Origin: UBA1952 sp965246765
Lineage (GTDB): Bacteria > Bacteroidota > Bacteroidia > Chitinophagales > Chitinophagaceae
DNA: 64,000 nucleotides
Reading direction: 5' to 3'
Assembly: GCA_965246765.1 (NCBI GenBank)
Contig: CBDFFJ010000005.1
Coordinates: forward strand, 186,001 to 250,000
Below are positions 17,393 to 25,393 of the stretch, one piece after another. The stretch's first letter is position 1. Every line of letters begins with the position of its first letter. The translations under genes were made by a program, and so were the position numbers. The notes below the pieces were generated by a model, which worked only from the letters and a program-made list of their open reading frames with translations, had not been told where the DNA came from and did no database searches.

Positions 17393-18061
17393 TCAAAGTT
17401 CCGCCAAAGGAGCAAGCCAGTCCAGCAACTGCGCATTGAGCGCCTTGATAGCGTCTTTCATCTTCCACGAATCGCGGTCGCGGCGGGTGACGTAGTTGGA
17501 AATTGCACGTAGTTGGAGGAAAGGAATGCCCTTTTTTAGACAGACATAATGCAGCGCCGCGCCTTCCATGCTTTCGACCGCTGTTCCGTAATGAGCCGTC
17601 CGCCAGGCGATGGTCGGCTCGTGGCCGGAAACTTTGTTTACCGTCAGGCCGGCAACTTTTGGCAAATGATTGATGGGGAAAGGCGGGCTTACCAAAGGAT
17701 TATGCATCAGGCGATGCGTATAAGGTGAGCGGTTCGCTTTGACAAGGCCCATAGAGAAGGCATCCAGGAATTCTTCGCCGTCTTCAGCGCCGAAGTCGGC
17801 CACCTGTTCAGTTTCTATAATGACGCAATCACAAAGTGCCAACTCGCGCGAAAACGCGCCTGCAACTCCGGCACTTAGCACAAAATCCCAGTCACCGCTG
17901 TAAAGCGCTGTCGTAAGCTCATAGGTTGCGGCCAGCATACCTACGCCTGTGATGCACACGCCTACTGCATTTCGCCCGCCCGCGTGTTGCGGATGCGCGT
18001 GGAGCCAGTCAAGCGTGGGCTGAAGCTCGGCTTCCGTGGCGGCGGTGAGCAATATCCTCAT
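17393..18061 (-). CDS. mqnB: Futalosine hydrolase
   Basis: Nucleosidase that removes hypoxanthine from futalosine in the menaquinone pathway. About 222 residues from the ATG at 18061 (MRILLTAATEAEL); an upstream in-frame ATG at 18073 adds four residues. It belongs to the MTA/SAH nucleosidase-like fold: GVGMLAATYELTTAL, VLSAGVAGAFS, and the conserved active-site block VESMEGAALHYVC. It is followed by mqnD three bases later, so the two menaquinone genes form an operon. Confidence 0.92.
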   Translation of the reverse strand: MRILLTAATEAELQPTLDWLHAHPQHAGGRNAVGVCITGVGMLAATYELTTALYSGDWDFVLSAGVAGAFSRELALCDCVIIETEQVADFGAEDGEEFLDAFSMGLVKANRSPYTHRLMHNPLVSPPFPINHLPKVAGLTVNKVSGHEPTIAWRTAHYGTAVESMEGAALHYVCLKKGIPFLQLRAISNYVTRRDRDSWKMKDAIKALNAQLLDWLAPLAEL

Positions 18062-18122
18062 AGAGAGATGCAAGTTGGCATTTTGGCCAGACAGGGGCTG
18101 TTAAAGCTACCTTTGCGGAGCA

Positions 18123-18218
18123 GGTTGGAAGTTGGATGTTTGAAGTTGGAGGTGTTTATGCGCCTTTGACCTCCAACCTCCAACCTCCAACCTCCAACCT
18201 CCAACCTCCAACCTCTAA
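18123..18218. repeat. Heptamer tandem repeats upstream of queD
   Basis: Six perfect CCTCCAA units (18170-18211) and one variant CCTCTAA (18212-18218) run to two bases before the queD ATG. A diverged inverse array (GTTGGAA, GTTGGAT, GTTTGAA, GTTGGAG; about 18124-18151) lies just upstream, so the two can fold into a long hairpin. Confidence 0.9.
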
Positions 18219-18220
18219 CT

Positions 18221-18637
18221 ATGGTATATCTGACGCGCGTGGAGCACTTTAATGCCGCGCATAAGCTCACAAACCCCGCCTGGGACGCGGAGCACAACCG
18301 CGAAGTTTTTGGCAAATGCGCCAATGAAAACTGGCATGGCCACAACTATGAATTGCACGTTACGGTGAAAGGCGAACCGAATCCGGAAACTGGCTTTGTA
18401 TTCAACGCAAAGACACTGGGTGATGTAATGAAGGACGTGGTGGTAGAAGCCGTTGATCATAAAAACCTGAATATAGATGTGCCGTGGATGGCTGGGAAGT
18501 TTACGAGCGCGGAGAATTTTGCTATTGGCATCTGGGAGCAATTAGAGCCGCATGTATCGCAGGCTGGTGCGCAGATGCACTGCGTGAAGCTGTATGAAAC
18601 GCCGCGCATTTATGTGGAATACTATGGCGGTGCCTAA
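18221..18637 (+). CDS. queD: 6-carboxytetrahydropterin synthase-type enzyme (QueD/PTPS family)
   Basis: Zinc enzyme that turns dihydroneopterin triphosphate into 6-carboxytetrahydropterin for queuosine synthesis. 138 residues. Zinc ligands His14 (FNAAHKL), His39 and His41 (NWHGHNYEL) and catalytic Cys33 are visible. VDHKNLN and ENFAIGIWEQL match the family. Its leader consists of heptamer repeats up to the ATG. The next gene is folE, whose product supplies the substrate, so the pair is functionally coherent. A eukaryote-type pterin synthase role is less likely. Confidence 0.9.
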   Translation: MVYLTRVEHFNAAHKLTNPAWDAEHNREVFGKCANENWHGHNYELHVTVKGEPNPETGFVFNAKTLGDVMKDVVVEAVDHKNLNIDVPWMAGKFTSAENFAIGIWEQLEPHVSQAGAQMHCVKLYETPRIYVEYYGGA

Positions 18638-18646
18638 GCCGAACTT

Positions 18647-19291
18647 TTGGCGCAGCAGGCCGTTAATGCGGTATCACACCTCACGACATTTATTTTGAGC
18701 TACAAGAAAACAGAATCATATGGCGAGGAGCGTACAGCCGCCCTTGCCGAATGCTATCACAGTGTATTGACGGCGGTGGGTGAAGACCCTAAGCGGGAAG
18801 GCCTGCTGAAGACACCGGAGCGCGTTGCAAAGGCGATGCAGTTCATCACACAGGGCTATAGCATGAACGCGAAGGATATTCTGGACAGCGCCAAATTTCA
18901 TGAGAGCTATAGCGAGATGGTGATTGTGAAGGATATTGAACTGTACTCGCTTTGCGAGCATCATATGCTTCCGTTCTTTGGGAAGGCACATGTAGCGTAT
19001 ATCCCTAACGGTTGGATTACAGGCCTGTCTAAGCTTGCGCGCGTGGTTGATGTCTTTGCCCGCCGCCTGCAGGTGCAGGAGCGGATGACGCATCAGATAT
19101 TGGATGCTATTCAGGAGTCGCTGAATCCCCTTGGTGTAGCGGTAGTTATTGAGGCGCAGCATCTATGTATGATGATGCGGGGCGTGCAGAAGCAGAACAG
19201 CGTTACTACGACTTCGGCGTTCAGCGGGGAGTTTCAGAATCATGTTACGCGGAGCGAGTTTCTACGACTCATTTCTGCGAGCTTGCGATAA
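18647..19291 (+). CDS. folE: GTP cyclohydrolase I
   Basis: Makes 7,8-dihydroneopterin triphosphate from GTP, the first step for folate and queuosine. The core is fully conserved: EDPKREGLLKTPERVAKAM, SLCEHHMLPFFGKAHVAYIP with zinc-binding Cys and His, GLSKLARVVDVFARRLQVQE, and AQHLCMMMRG with the second Cys. The start is uncertain: no suitable ATG exists in frame, and the TTG at 18647, nine bases after queD, gives 214 residues. A later TTG would give a length nearer the family norm. Confidence 0.94.
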   Translation: MAQQAVNAVSHLTTFILSYKKTESYGEERTAALAECYHSVLTAVGEDPKREGLLKTPERVAKAMQFITQGYSMNAKDILDSAKFHESYSEMVIVKDIELYSLCEHHMLPFFGKAHVAYIPNGWITGLSKLARVVDVFARRLQVQERMTHQILDAIQESLNPLGVAVVIEAQHLCMMMRGVQKQNSVTTTSAFSGEFQNHVTRSEFLRLISASLR

Positions 19292-19302
19292 TTGTTTTAG
19301 CC

Positions 19303-19310
19303 TATTTTTG
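19303..19310 (+). promoter_or_regulatory. TAnnTTTG promoter box of the tRNA gene
   Basis: TATTTTTG matches the Bacteroidota -7 consensus exactly. TTG at 19283-19285 lies 17 bases upstream as a candidate -33 element. The tRNA begins 12 bases downstream. Confidence 0.55.
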
Positions 19311-19322
19311 TTCTACCGGTTT

Positions 19323-19396
19323 CGGGACGTAGCGCAGTCCGGTAGCGCACTTGCATGGGGTGCAAGGGGTCGCTAGTTCGAATCTAGTCGTCCCGA
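19323..19396 (+). tRNA. tRNA-Pro (GGG)
   Basis: Cloverleaf built by eye: acceptor CGGGACG (19323-19329) with CGTCCCG (19389-19395), discriminator A. Anticodon stem CTTGC/GCAAG encloses the loop ATGGGGT, giving anticodon GGG. The T arm contains GTTCGAATC. The CCA end is not encoded. Confidence 0.95.
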
Positions 19397-19420
19397 CGAC
19401 AGTACTACACAGTACCAGAG

Positions 19421-19448
19421 CGGCTTCCAGCGATTGGAAGCCGTTTTT
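19421..19448 (+). terminator. Intrinsic terminator after tRNA-Pro
   Basis: CGGCTTCC (19421-19428) pairs with GGAAGCCG (19436-19443) around AGCGATT, followed by five T. Confidence 0.85.
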
Positions 19449-19739
19449 GTTTGGCAGCGGGTACAACATAGTTACAACATTTGAATTGGCTCTTTTAGAG
19501 ACTTGGGTGATTGTGAGTCCCTTTCAGACGAGTTCGTCGTCCTTTTCCATTTTTTGAATTTAATGGCCGCTGGTTTTCGCTAGTTCAGTTCTGGACAACC
19601 TGAAACCCCTTTCAACCTGTATTACTCTGACAGGATGCGACTTTGTTTGATGGGGTAAGAGGGAAATGATTCTGCCCTTTTTCTTTCAGTTGTTTTGTTG
19701 GTACTTGATGGACTTTTCGCCAGAACGATTTCAAGGGAG
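19449..19739. other. Intergenic stretch between tRNA-Pro and the IS
   Basis: No gene recognised. A short frame opening at the ATG at 19708 (MDFSPERFQG) runs into the IS left end. Because the region lies behind a tRNA gene it could hold a relic of an integrated element, but no integrase or attachment duplicate was found. Confidence 0.3.
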
Positions 19740-19761
19740 TGTAAACTAAACTGTGTCAGTT
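19740..19761 (+). repeat. IS left terminal inverted repeat
   Basis: Pairs with 21121-21142 at 21 of 22 positions; the single difference is the sixth base (A here, G at the other end). Confidence 0.9.
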
Positions 19762-19770
19762 TTGGGTTTC

Positions 19771-19804
19771 TCCTCCATCCGGCCCCATGGGGCCGGATGG
19801 AGGA
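19771..19804. repeat. 34-bp perfect palindrome inside the IS end
   Basis: The left half TCCTCCATCCGGCCCCA (17 bases) is followed immediately by its exact complement, with no loop. It lies between the transposase stop and the left inverted repeat. A likely role is to block transcription entering or leaving the element. Confidence 0.9.
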
Positions 19805-19813
19805 GGAAAGATT

Positions 19814-21089
19814 TTAGATCGTCAGCGGCATCCTCCCTCCGAAGATAATGTGGAGTTGATTGGCGGCGAGGCCCCAATCCGGTAAAGGTCTGGTCCACTT
19901 TTCTTCTATCCGGGTTGATGCCAGGTATATCAGCTTAAGCAAGGCCATATCATTTGGAAATGCACCCTTGGTCTTCGTTACTTTCCTGAGCTGGCGGTGA
20001 TAACCTTCAATGGTATTGGTGGTATAGATGAGCTTTCTGATGTCTGGCGGGTACTTGAAGAAGGCGCTAAGCTTTTCCCAGTTCGTACGCCAGCTCTTGA
20101 CTACAATACCGTACTTCTTTGACCACTTCTGTTCAAAACCATCCAGGGCCAACGACCCTTCTTCTTTGGTATATGCCTTGTAGATTGGCTTTAAGTCTTC
20201 CATCACCTCTTTGCTTTCTTTATAGGCTACATACTTTATGGAGTTGCGGATCTGGTGGACGATACAGCTCTGCACATCACACTTAGGAAACACTGTTGCT
20301 ATAGCAGTCTCAAAGCCGCTCAGGTTGTCTATGCAGGCAATGAGCATATCCTGAACCCCTCTGCTCTGCAGGTCGGTAAGCACGGAAAGCCAGAAGCGGG
20401 CTCCTTCCGCCTCGCTCACGTAGCGCCCAGCACTTCCTTCTCTCCATCGGCTCTGATGCCAAGGATATTATACAGGCAGCGCGTAACTACTCTTCCTTCC
20501 GAGTCCTTTACCTTAAAATACACCGCATCAAGCCACACGATGCAGTAGACTGCTTCCAGTGGGCGGTGCTGCCACTCACGCACTCTCGGTATGATGCGGT
20601 CTGTAATCTCTGAAAGAGTGGTATGGCTGACGCTGGTGCCGTACATCTCTTCCAGATGCGAGGAGATGTCTCTCAGGCTCATGCCCAGGCCGTACATGCC
20701 GATGATGCGCTCTTCAAGATTATCGGCAAGAACGGTCTCCCGTTTCTTTACAATCTGAGGCTCAAAGCTGCCGCGCCGGTCTCTTGGAGTGGTAAGGGAA
20801 AAGCTGCCCTCGCCGGTCTTCAGATCCTTGCTGCTATGACCATTGCGCCGGTTGGCGCCGCCAGCCTTTGGCTCATCCTCCATCTCTTTGGCTGCATCTT
20901 CCTCAGAAAGGTGTGCTGAGAGCTCACCCTCCAGCGCTGCTTCCAGGAATGCCTGAAGCATCGGCCAAACGCTCCGTCTTTTCCAAAGAGTTGCTTGCCG
21001 GTCTTGAATTGTTCCAAAGCCTTACGACCTGTCGCCTCATCAATGGTGAAGCCGCCGCCTTCTTTCTCTTTCTGCTTTTGTTTTCTCAT
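19814..21089 (-). pseudogene. IS256-family transposase, two frame breaks
   Basis: DDE transposase in three consecutive frames. Piece one starts at ATG 21089 and carries ALEQFKTGKQLFGKDGAF. Piece two ends near 20416 and carries FLEAALEGELSAHL and the first catalytic Asp in IVWLDAVYFKV. Piece three has the second Asp in IACIDNLSGFETAI and the Glu in YTTNTIEGYHRQLRKVT. Joined, they give about 425 residues, the normal IS256 length. The breaks lie near 20960 and 20420. Each is explained by one missing base (CCC to CC, GGGG to GGG). The second break also forms a GTGA stop/start overlap. Either the gene is decayed or these are homopolymer sequencing errors. Confidence 0.85.
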
Positions 21090-21120
21090 GTATCTGTGTT
21101 GAAGTTGAATTACTTTTTTC

Positions 21121-21142
21121 AACTGACACAGTTTAGCTTACA
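21121..21142 (-). repeat. IS right terminal inverted repeat
   Basis: Complement of the left terminal repeat at 19740-19761. Confidence 0.9.
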
Positions 21143-21308
21143 GCCTCTCGCGAAAGCTCATTTTTAGGCAATTGATTGCGCCCGTACTAAAATGCGCCCA
21201 CTAATTTACTGACTCTTTCGCGCATGACGTTGAAATTGATACGCTTAAGAGGGAAAAACTGCTTTTTAACTCACAATCGTCATCAAGAGTAGGGCTTAAA
21301 GATTTGCG

Positions 21309-24300
21309 TCAGACCAAATTATCCGCGACGTCCTGTGCGTTCTGCTGATGTTTCCTGTAAATCATCCTCAAAAAAGTAGGTAGCACAATCAGCAACAGCG
21401 GCAGCGCGATGATAAATCCGCCAATAACGGCAATCGCCAGCGGCTGGTGAAGCTGCGCACCAGTGCCAATGCCCAAAGCCAGCGGCATCAGCGCGATAAT
21501 CGCTCCGAGCGCCGTCATTAATTTCGGACGCAGGCGGGTGGAGATAGAAAAGATGATGCTTTCATCCACGTTCTTGCGATGCAGCTCTTCCCGGAATTGC
21601 AGGAAGGTGAAGATGGCATTCTCGCCAATGATGCCCACAATCATAATCAGCCCGGTGTAAGAGCCGACATTCAGAGGCGTGTGCGTCAGGAACAGCCCGA
21701 TGTAGGAGCCGGATATGCCGAGTACCGCAAGGCCAACTATTAACAAGGCCACGCGAAAGTCTTTGAACAGGAAAAGTATTACCCCAAACACAAGAAGCGC
21801 TGCCGTGAACAGAATCAGCAGCAGCTCACTAAAGGACTTTTGCTGCTGCGCATACGAGCCGCCGTATTCAATATGATAGCCAGGCGGCAGCGAAACTTTC
21901 TTTGCCACCGCCACCTTTATCTCTTTCATCACTGAGCCAAGCCCGCGCCCTTCCAGCCGCGCCGTCACCACGCCCATGCTTTGCAGATTTTCGCGCTGAA
22001 TTTCCGCGTCGCCAGGATTAATGTTCACAGTGGCAAGCTGCGTAATGGGTTGCAACTTTCCGCCGGGAATGGAAAGCCGCAGTTGCGGAATGTCTGCCAC
22101 GCTGAGCTTGCGATTGCCGGGATAGACAATGCGCACTGCTGGCTGCTGTTCCATTTCCAGAATATTAGACACGACATTCCCTTCCAAAGCCGTCTGCACC
22201 TGATACTGAAAGCTGGCGGGCGTCACGCCAAACTGCGCCAGCCTTGCATAATCTGGAATGATGCTTAAAGAAGGCCCTGCTATTACAACGCCATTGAACA
22301 CATCCGCCGAGCCATTTACGCCGCTCACCACATCTGCTACCTGCGTAGAAAGTCCCTGCAGCTTCTTCTGGTCGTTCCCGAAAATCTTCAGCTCAATCGG
22401 CTGCACCGATTCCATGAGGTCGCCAAGCATATCGCCTATAACCTGCCCAAAATCTATGCGCAGCGCGGGCTGCGAGGCTTCAATCTTGGCGCGGATGTCG
22501 GCAATCACTTCATCAGTGCTGCGGCTGCGGCTTTTCGTTAGCTGAATAAGGTAGTCACCGCGATTCGGCTCTGTGATGAAGAAGCCCATCTGAGTGCCTG
22601 TTCGCCGGCTGTAAGCTTCTACTTCCGGCACCCGAACAATAATCTTTTCGCATTCGCGCAGCATCCTGTCTGTCTCCTCCAGCGAGGTGCCCGGCGGTGA
22701 CGAATAGTCCAGCACGACACTGCCCTCATCCATTTCCGGGAGAAAGCCGGTCTCCAGCGATGGGACGATGAGTGCGATGCAGACAATAAGCCCAGCTACG
22801 ATGGCTAAACTCACGTACGGCTTTCCAATAAACCAAGCCACCCAGCGTTGCTTCTTTACTTCATGCACTACCGGCGCTTTGGCTGTCTTTTGTTCGGCGT
22901 TCTTTTCGCGTGTGAGCAAGAGATAAATCACCGGCAGCCCAATCCACGTAACGAGGAAGGAACAAACCAGCGTTATAATCATCGTGTTCGTCATCACCTT
23001 GAAGTATGCGCCTGCTACACCAGTCATCAGCAGAAAGGGAATGAAGATTACAATGGTAGAAATGGACGACCCAAGCATAGCCGGGAACAGGTATTCAATC
23101 GCTTTATGAACGAGTGTCCGCGTAGGTTCATCGGGATGCTCTTCATGCGTACGGTGGATTTGCTCCACCACTACAATCGCATCATCTATGATCAGTCCGA
23201 TAGCTGCCGCCACAGCGCCAAGCGTCATGATATTGAAGGTGTAGCCAATGGCGTACAGTACAATCAGGGTCAGGCAAAGCGTGACGGGAATCGTGATAAG
23301 AATAGTTGCGCTGGCCTTTATAGAACGCAGGAAAATGATAGCCACGATGATGGCCAAAGCCAGGCCAATCCACAGCGAATCGGTAACGCTGCGCACAGCA
23401 TCGTTCACGAAGTCGGCCTGTATGTAGTATGGGCGAATCGTTACATCGGGTGGTAGGATGTGGCGCAGCTCCGCAATCTTCGCTTCCATCGCCTTTGAAA
23501 CGGTAACGAGGTTTGCATTGGGCTGCTTAATCACCGCTATGAGCAACCCTTCTTTTCCATTCGCATTGATACGGATGTACTCGGTAGCCTCATGCACACC
23601 GACGGTAGAAATGTCAGCAAGGCGCAAGATGCGCAACCCGTCATTGCGCACTATCACATTGTTCAGGTCTTCGGTTGTGCGTACTGTAGCGTCTGTCACG
23701 GTGAGGTACAGCAAACGGTAATCGCTTAAATAGCCATTGCTTCGGATAAAGTTGGTCTGCGCCAGCGCTCCGCTGATGCTGTCCGGCGTGAGACCGAGTG
23801 CGCTCATCTTTTGCTGGTCAAGCGTTACCCAGTATTCCTTTTGACGCCCGCCTATCACGCGCACCTCGCTCACGCCATCTACCTGCGAGAGAAACGGCTT
23901 GATGGTAAATGAAGCAAGCTGCCGCATCTCAATCGGTGTTCTTCCACGACTCTCCAGCGTGTAGCCCATCACCGGCAGGATAGAAGGGTTCATACGCTCT
24001 ACCGTGAGCTGCATATCGGGCGGCAGCGTGTTCCTAATTTGCGCGATTCGCGATTCTATACGTTGCTGCGCAAGGTCAATATCCGCATTCCAGTTCATGA
24101 ACGCAGAAATCTCGCAAGAGCCGCGGCTTGTCGTGCTGCGCACGGTCTGCAAATCCGGCACTTGCTTGATGGCAATTTCCAGCGGCTTCGTTACCGTCAC
24201 CATCATCTTGTCCACGGGTTGCAATCCTGCGTCCGCAATGATTTTGATTTTCGGGAAGGTGATTTCGGGAAACAGCGCTGTCTGCAATTTTGTGTACGCG

Positions 24301-24371
24301 AACACGCCGCCAAGAATGATAATGGCGAGCACCGCAGTCAGCGGGTTACGATGGCTGTGAAAAAACCTCAT
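21309..24371 (-). CDS. RND-family efflux pump, inner-membrane component
   Basis: Proton-driven exporter of the AcrB/CzcA superfamily, 1020 residues with twelve predicted membrane helices and two large periplasmic loops. The N-terminal helix is followed by ALFPEITFPKIKI; TM4 contains GLIIDDAIVVVEQIH with the conserved Asp pair used in proton relay. QPIELKIFG and GSYTGLIMIVGIIGENAIF are typical of the second half. The start ATG overlaps the adaptor stop (ATGA). Last gene of a four-gene operon. The substrate (metal or organic) cannot be decided. Confidence 0.95.
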   Translation of the reverse strand: MRFFHSHRNPLTAVLAIIILGGVFAYTKLQTALFPEITFPKIKIIADAGLQPVDKMMVTVTKPLEIAIKQVPDLQTVRSTTSRGSCEISAFMNWNADIDLAQQRIESRIAQIRNTLPPDMQLTVERMNPSILPVMGYTLESRGRTPIEMRQLASFTIKPFLSQVDGVSEVRVIGGRQKEYWVTLDQQKMSALGLTPDSISGALAQTNFIRSNGYLSDYRLLYLTVTDATVRTTEDLNNVIVRNDGLRILRLADISTVGVHEATEYIRINANGKEGLLIAVIKQPNANLVTVSKAMEAKIAELRHILPPDVTIRPYYIQADFVNDAVRSVTDSLWIGLALAIIVAIIFLRSIKASATILITIPVTLCLTLIVLYAIGYTFNIMTLGAVAAAIGLIIDDAIVVVEQIHRTHEEHPDEPTRTLVHKAIEYLFPAMLGSSISTIVIFIPFLLMTGVAGAYFKVMTNTMIITLVCSFLVTWIGLPVIYLLLTREKNAEQKTAKAPVVHEVKKQRWVAWFIGKPYVSLAIVAGLIVCIALIVPSLETGFLPEMDEGSVVLDYSSPPGTSLEETDRMLRECEKIIVRVPEVEAYSRRTGTQMGFFITEPNRGDYLIQLTKSRSRSTDEVIADIRAKIEASQPALRIDFGQVIGDMLGDLMESVQPIELKIFGNDQKKLQGLSTQVADVVSGVNGSADVFNGVVIAGPSLSIIPDYARLAQFGVTPASFQYQVQTALEGNVVSNILEMEQQPAVRIVYPGNRKLSVADIPQLRLSIPGGKLQPITQLATVNINPGDAEIQRENLQSMGVVTARLEGRGLGSVMKEIKVAVAKKVSLPPGYHIEYGGSYAQQQKSFSELLLILFTAALLVFGVILFLFKDFRVALLIVGLAVLGISGSYIGLFLTHTPLNVGSYTGLIMIVGIIGENAIFTFLQFREELHRKNVDESIIFSISTRLRPKLMTALGAIIALMPLALGIGTGAQLHQPLAIAVIGGFIIALPLLLIVLPTFLRMIYRKHQQNAQDVADNLV

Positions 24372-25393
24372 GGCTGCGCGGGTTTTGCTTCAATGATGAC
24401 GCCGGCAGTGTCGGGCAGGCCATAGTTTCCGGTCAGTAGAATGCGATCGCCGCTTGAGAATTTCGGCCCGGCAATCTCTACCGCGTCGCCCATCTCAATG
24501 CCGCGCTGGACTGGCACCTTCACAGCAGTGCTGTCGTTGATGAGCTTCATCACCCAATAGCTTGTCTGCGCTTCATCACTCAATACCGCCGCTTTCGGCA
24601 GCGACTGCGCATTGCTTTTTTGCGTCTTCACCACGCGCACTTTGGCAATTAGATTTTCAGGAATGGCCGCCGCGCCACCGTTCACTTTTATCACCACCTG
24701 CTGCGACTGCGAAGCAGGGTCAACAGTTGGAATTACATTGGCGATGGTTCCTGTCAGCTTCGTACTGTCCGGCAGAAAAAGCTCAACCGTTTTTTGTTGA
24801 AGCAGGAAAGGCCGAAGCTCATACGGCAGGTTCAGGATAAAGGCGAAGGACTGCGCATCATTAATCACCGCAAGTTGCTCGCCGTCCTGCACATAATCGC
24901 CGACCTGGTGGCTTAGCTGCGTGATGTAGCCCGCGCCAGATGCGTTGATGTTGTTGATGCCGGAAAAGCGAAAGGAGGGGTCAAGTTTGTTCACCGCATT
25001 GCCGATGCTTTGCGCTTCTTTGGTTTTAAGCGTGAATAGCGTTTGCCCCGCGCTCACATACTTTCCAAGCGAGGCATTCACGCTCTGCACATAGCCGTTC
25101 ACATTCGCCTTCATGTAGTTCTTCTGCATGAACTGCGAGGTGGCATTCAACTCTACGTATTCGGTGATGGGCGTTTCTGAAATGGTCGTGACAGTAACCG
25201 GCGTGCGTGTACGGGTTGTTGTGGTTTCCTCTGTTGTTTCCGTTGTCTTTTTCCCGCCGCACGCGGCTAACGCAAAAGTCAAAATGCAAAATGCAAAACC
25301 CTTAGTGCATCTTCCGTGACTAAGAACGATGGCTGAGACTAATGCTTGTATTCTATGTTTTGACTTTTGCATTTTGCATTTTGAATTAATCAC
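24368..25393 (-). CDS. RND periplasmic adaptor lipoprotein (HlyD/MFP family)
   Basis: Membrane-fusion protein that links the RND pump to the TolC channel, 341 residues. GTG start at 25393 overlaps the stop of the upstream TolC gene (GTGA). A lipobox LTFALAAC places the lipidated Cys at residue 45. The hydrophobic core FAFCILTFALA and the preceding NSKCKMQKSKH tail are both encoded by heptamer repeats (25272-25298 and 25357-25387), which is unusual. The lipoyl/barrel-sandwich part is seen around NVNGYVQSVNASLGKYVSAGQ. An in-frame ATG at residue 8 is an alternative start. Confidence 0.92.
   Translation of the reverse strand: MINSKCKMQKSKHRIQALVSAIVLSHGRCTKGFAFCILTFALAACGGKKTTETTEETTTTRTRTPVTVTTISETPITEYVELNATSQFMQKNYMKANVNGYVQSVNASLGKYVSAGQTLFTLKTKEAQSIGNAVNKLDPSFRFSGINNINASGAGYITQLSHQVGDYVQDGEQLAVINDAQSFAFILNLPYELRPFLLQQKTVELFLPDSTKLTGTIANVIPTVDPASQSQQVVIKVNGGAAAIPENLIAKVRVVKTQKSNAQSLPKAAVLSDEAQTSYWVMKLINDSTAVKVPVQRGIEMGDAVEIAGPKFSSGDRILLTGNYGLPDTAGVIIEAKPAQP
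25272..25387. repeat. Paired heptamer repeats at the 5' end of the adaptor gene
   Basis: Two blocks of seven-base units (GCAAAAT/GTCAAAA type) at 25272-25298 and, inverted, at 25357-25387. Both are translated: one into the N-terminal Lys-rich tail, the other into the signal-peptide core. Confidence 0.85.

Larger units (their letters stand above)
19740..21142. mobile_element. IS256-family insertion sequence
   Basis: About 1403 bp bounded by 22-bp terminal inverted repeats: 19740-19761 (TGTAAACTAAACTGTGTCAG plus TT) and the complement at 21121-21142, 21 of 22 identical. It contains one minus-strand IS256/Mutator-type transposase interrupted by two frame breaks. The 8-9 bp flanks (TCAAGGGAG and GCCTCTCGC) do not match, so no target duplication is visible. 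Confidence 0.9.

Noticed and set aside
19323..19740. Prophage or integrative element attached at tRNA-Pro
   Set aside because: No integrase and no direct repeat of the tRNA 3' end were found nearby; only an IS lies downstream.
20416..20419. GTGA overlap in the transposase as programmed translational coupling or frameshifting
   Set aside because: A second break in the same gene near 20960 has no such signal, IS256 transposases normally need no frameshift, and a missing G in a G run explains it more simply.
22848..23456. 202-codon plus-strand frame antisense to the RND pump gene
   Set aside because: It mirrors a well-conserved pump sequence on the other strand and has no recognisable protein.
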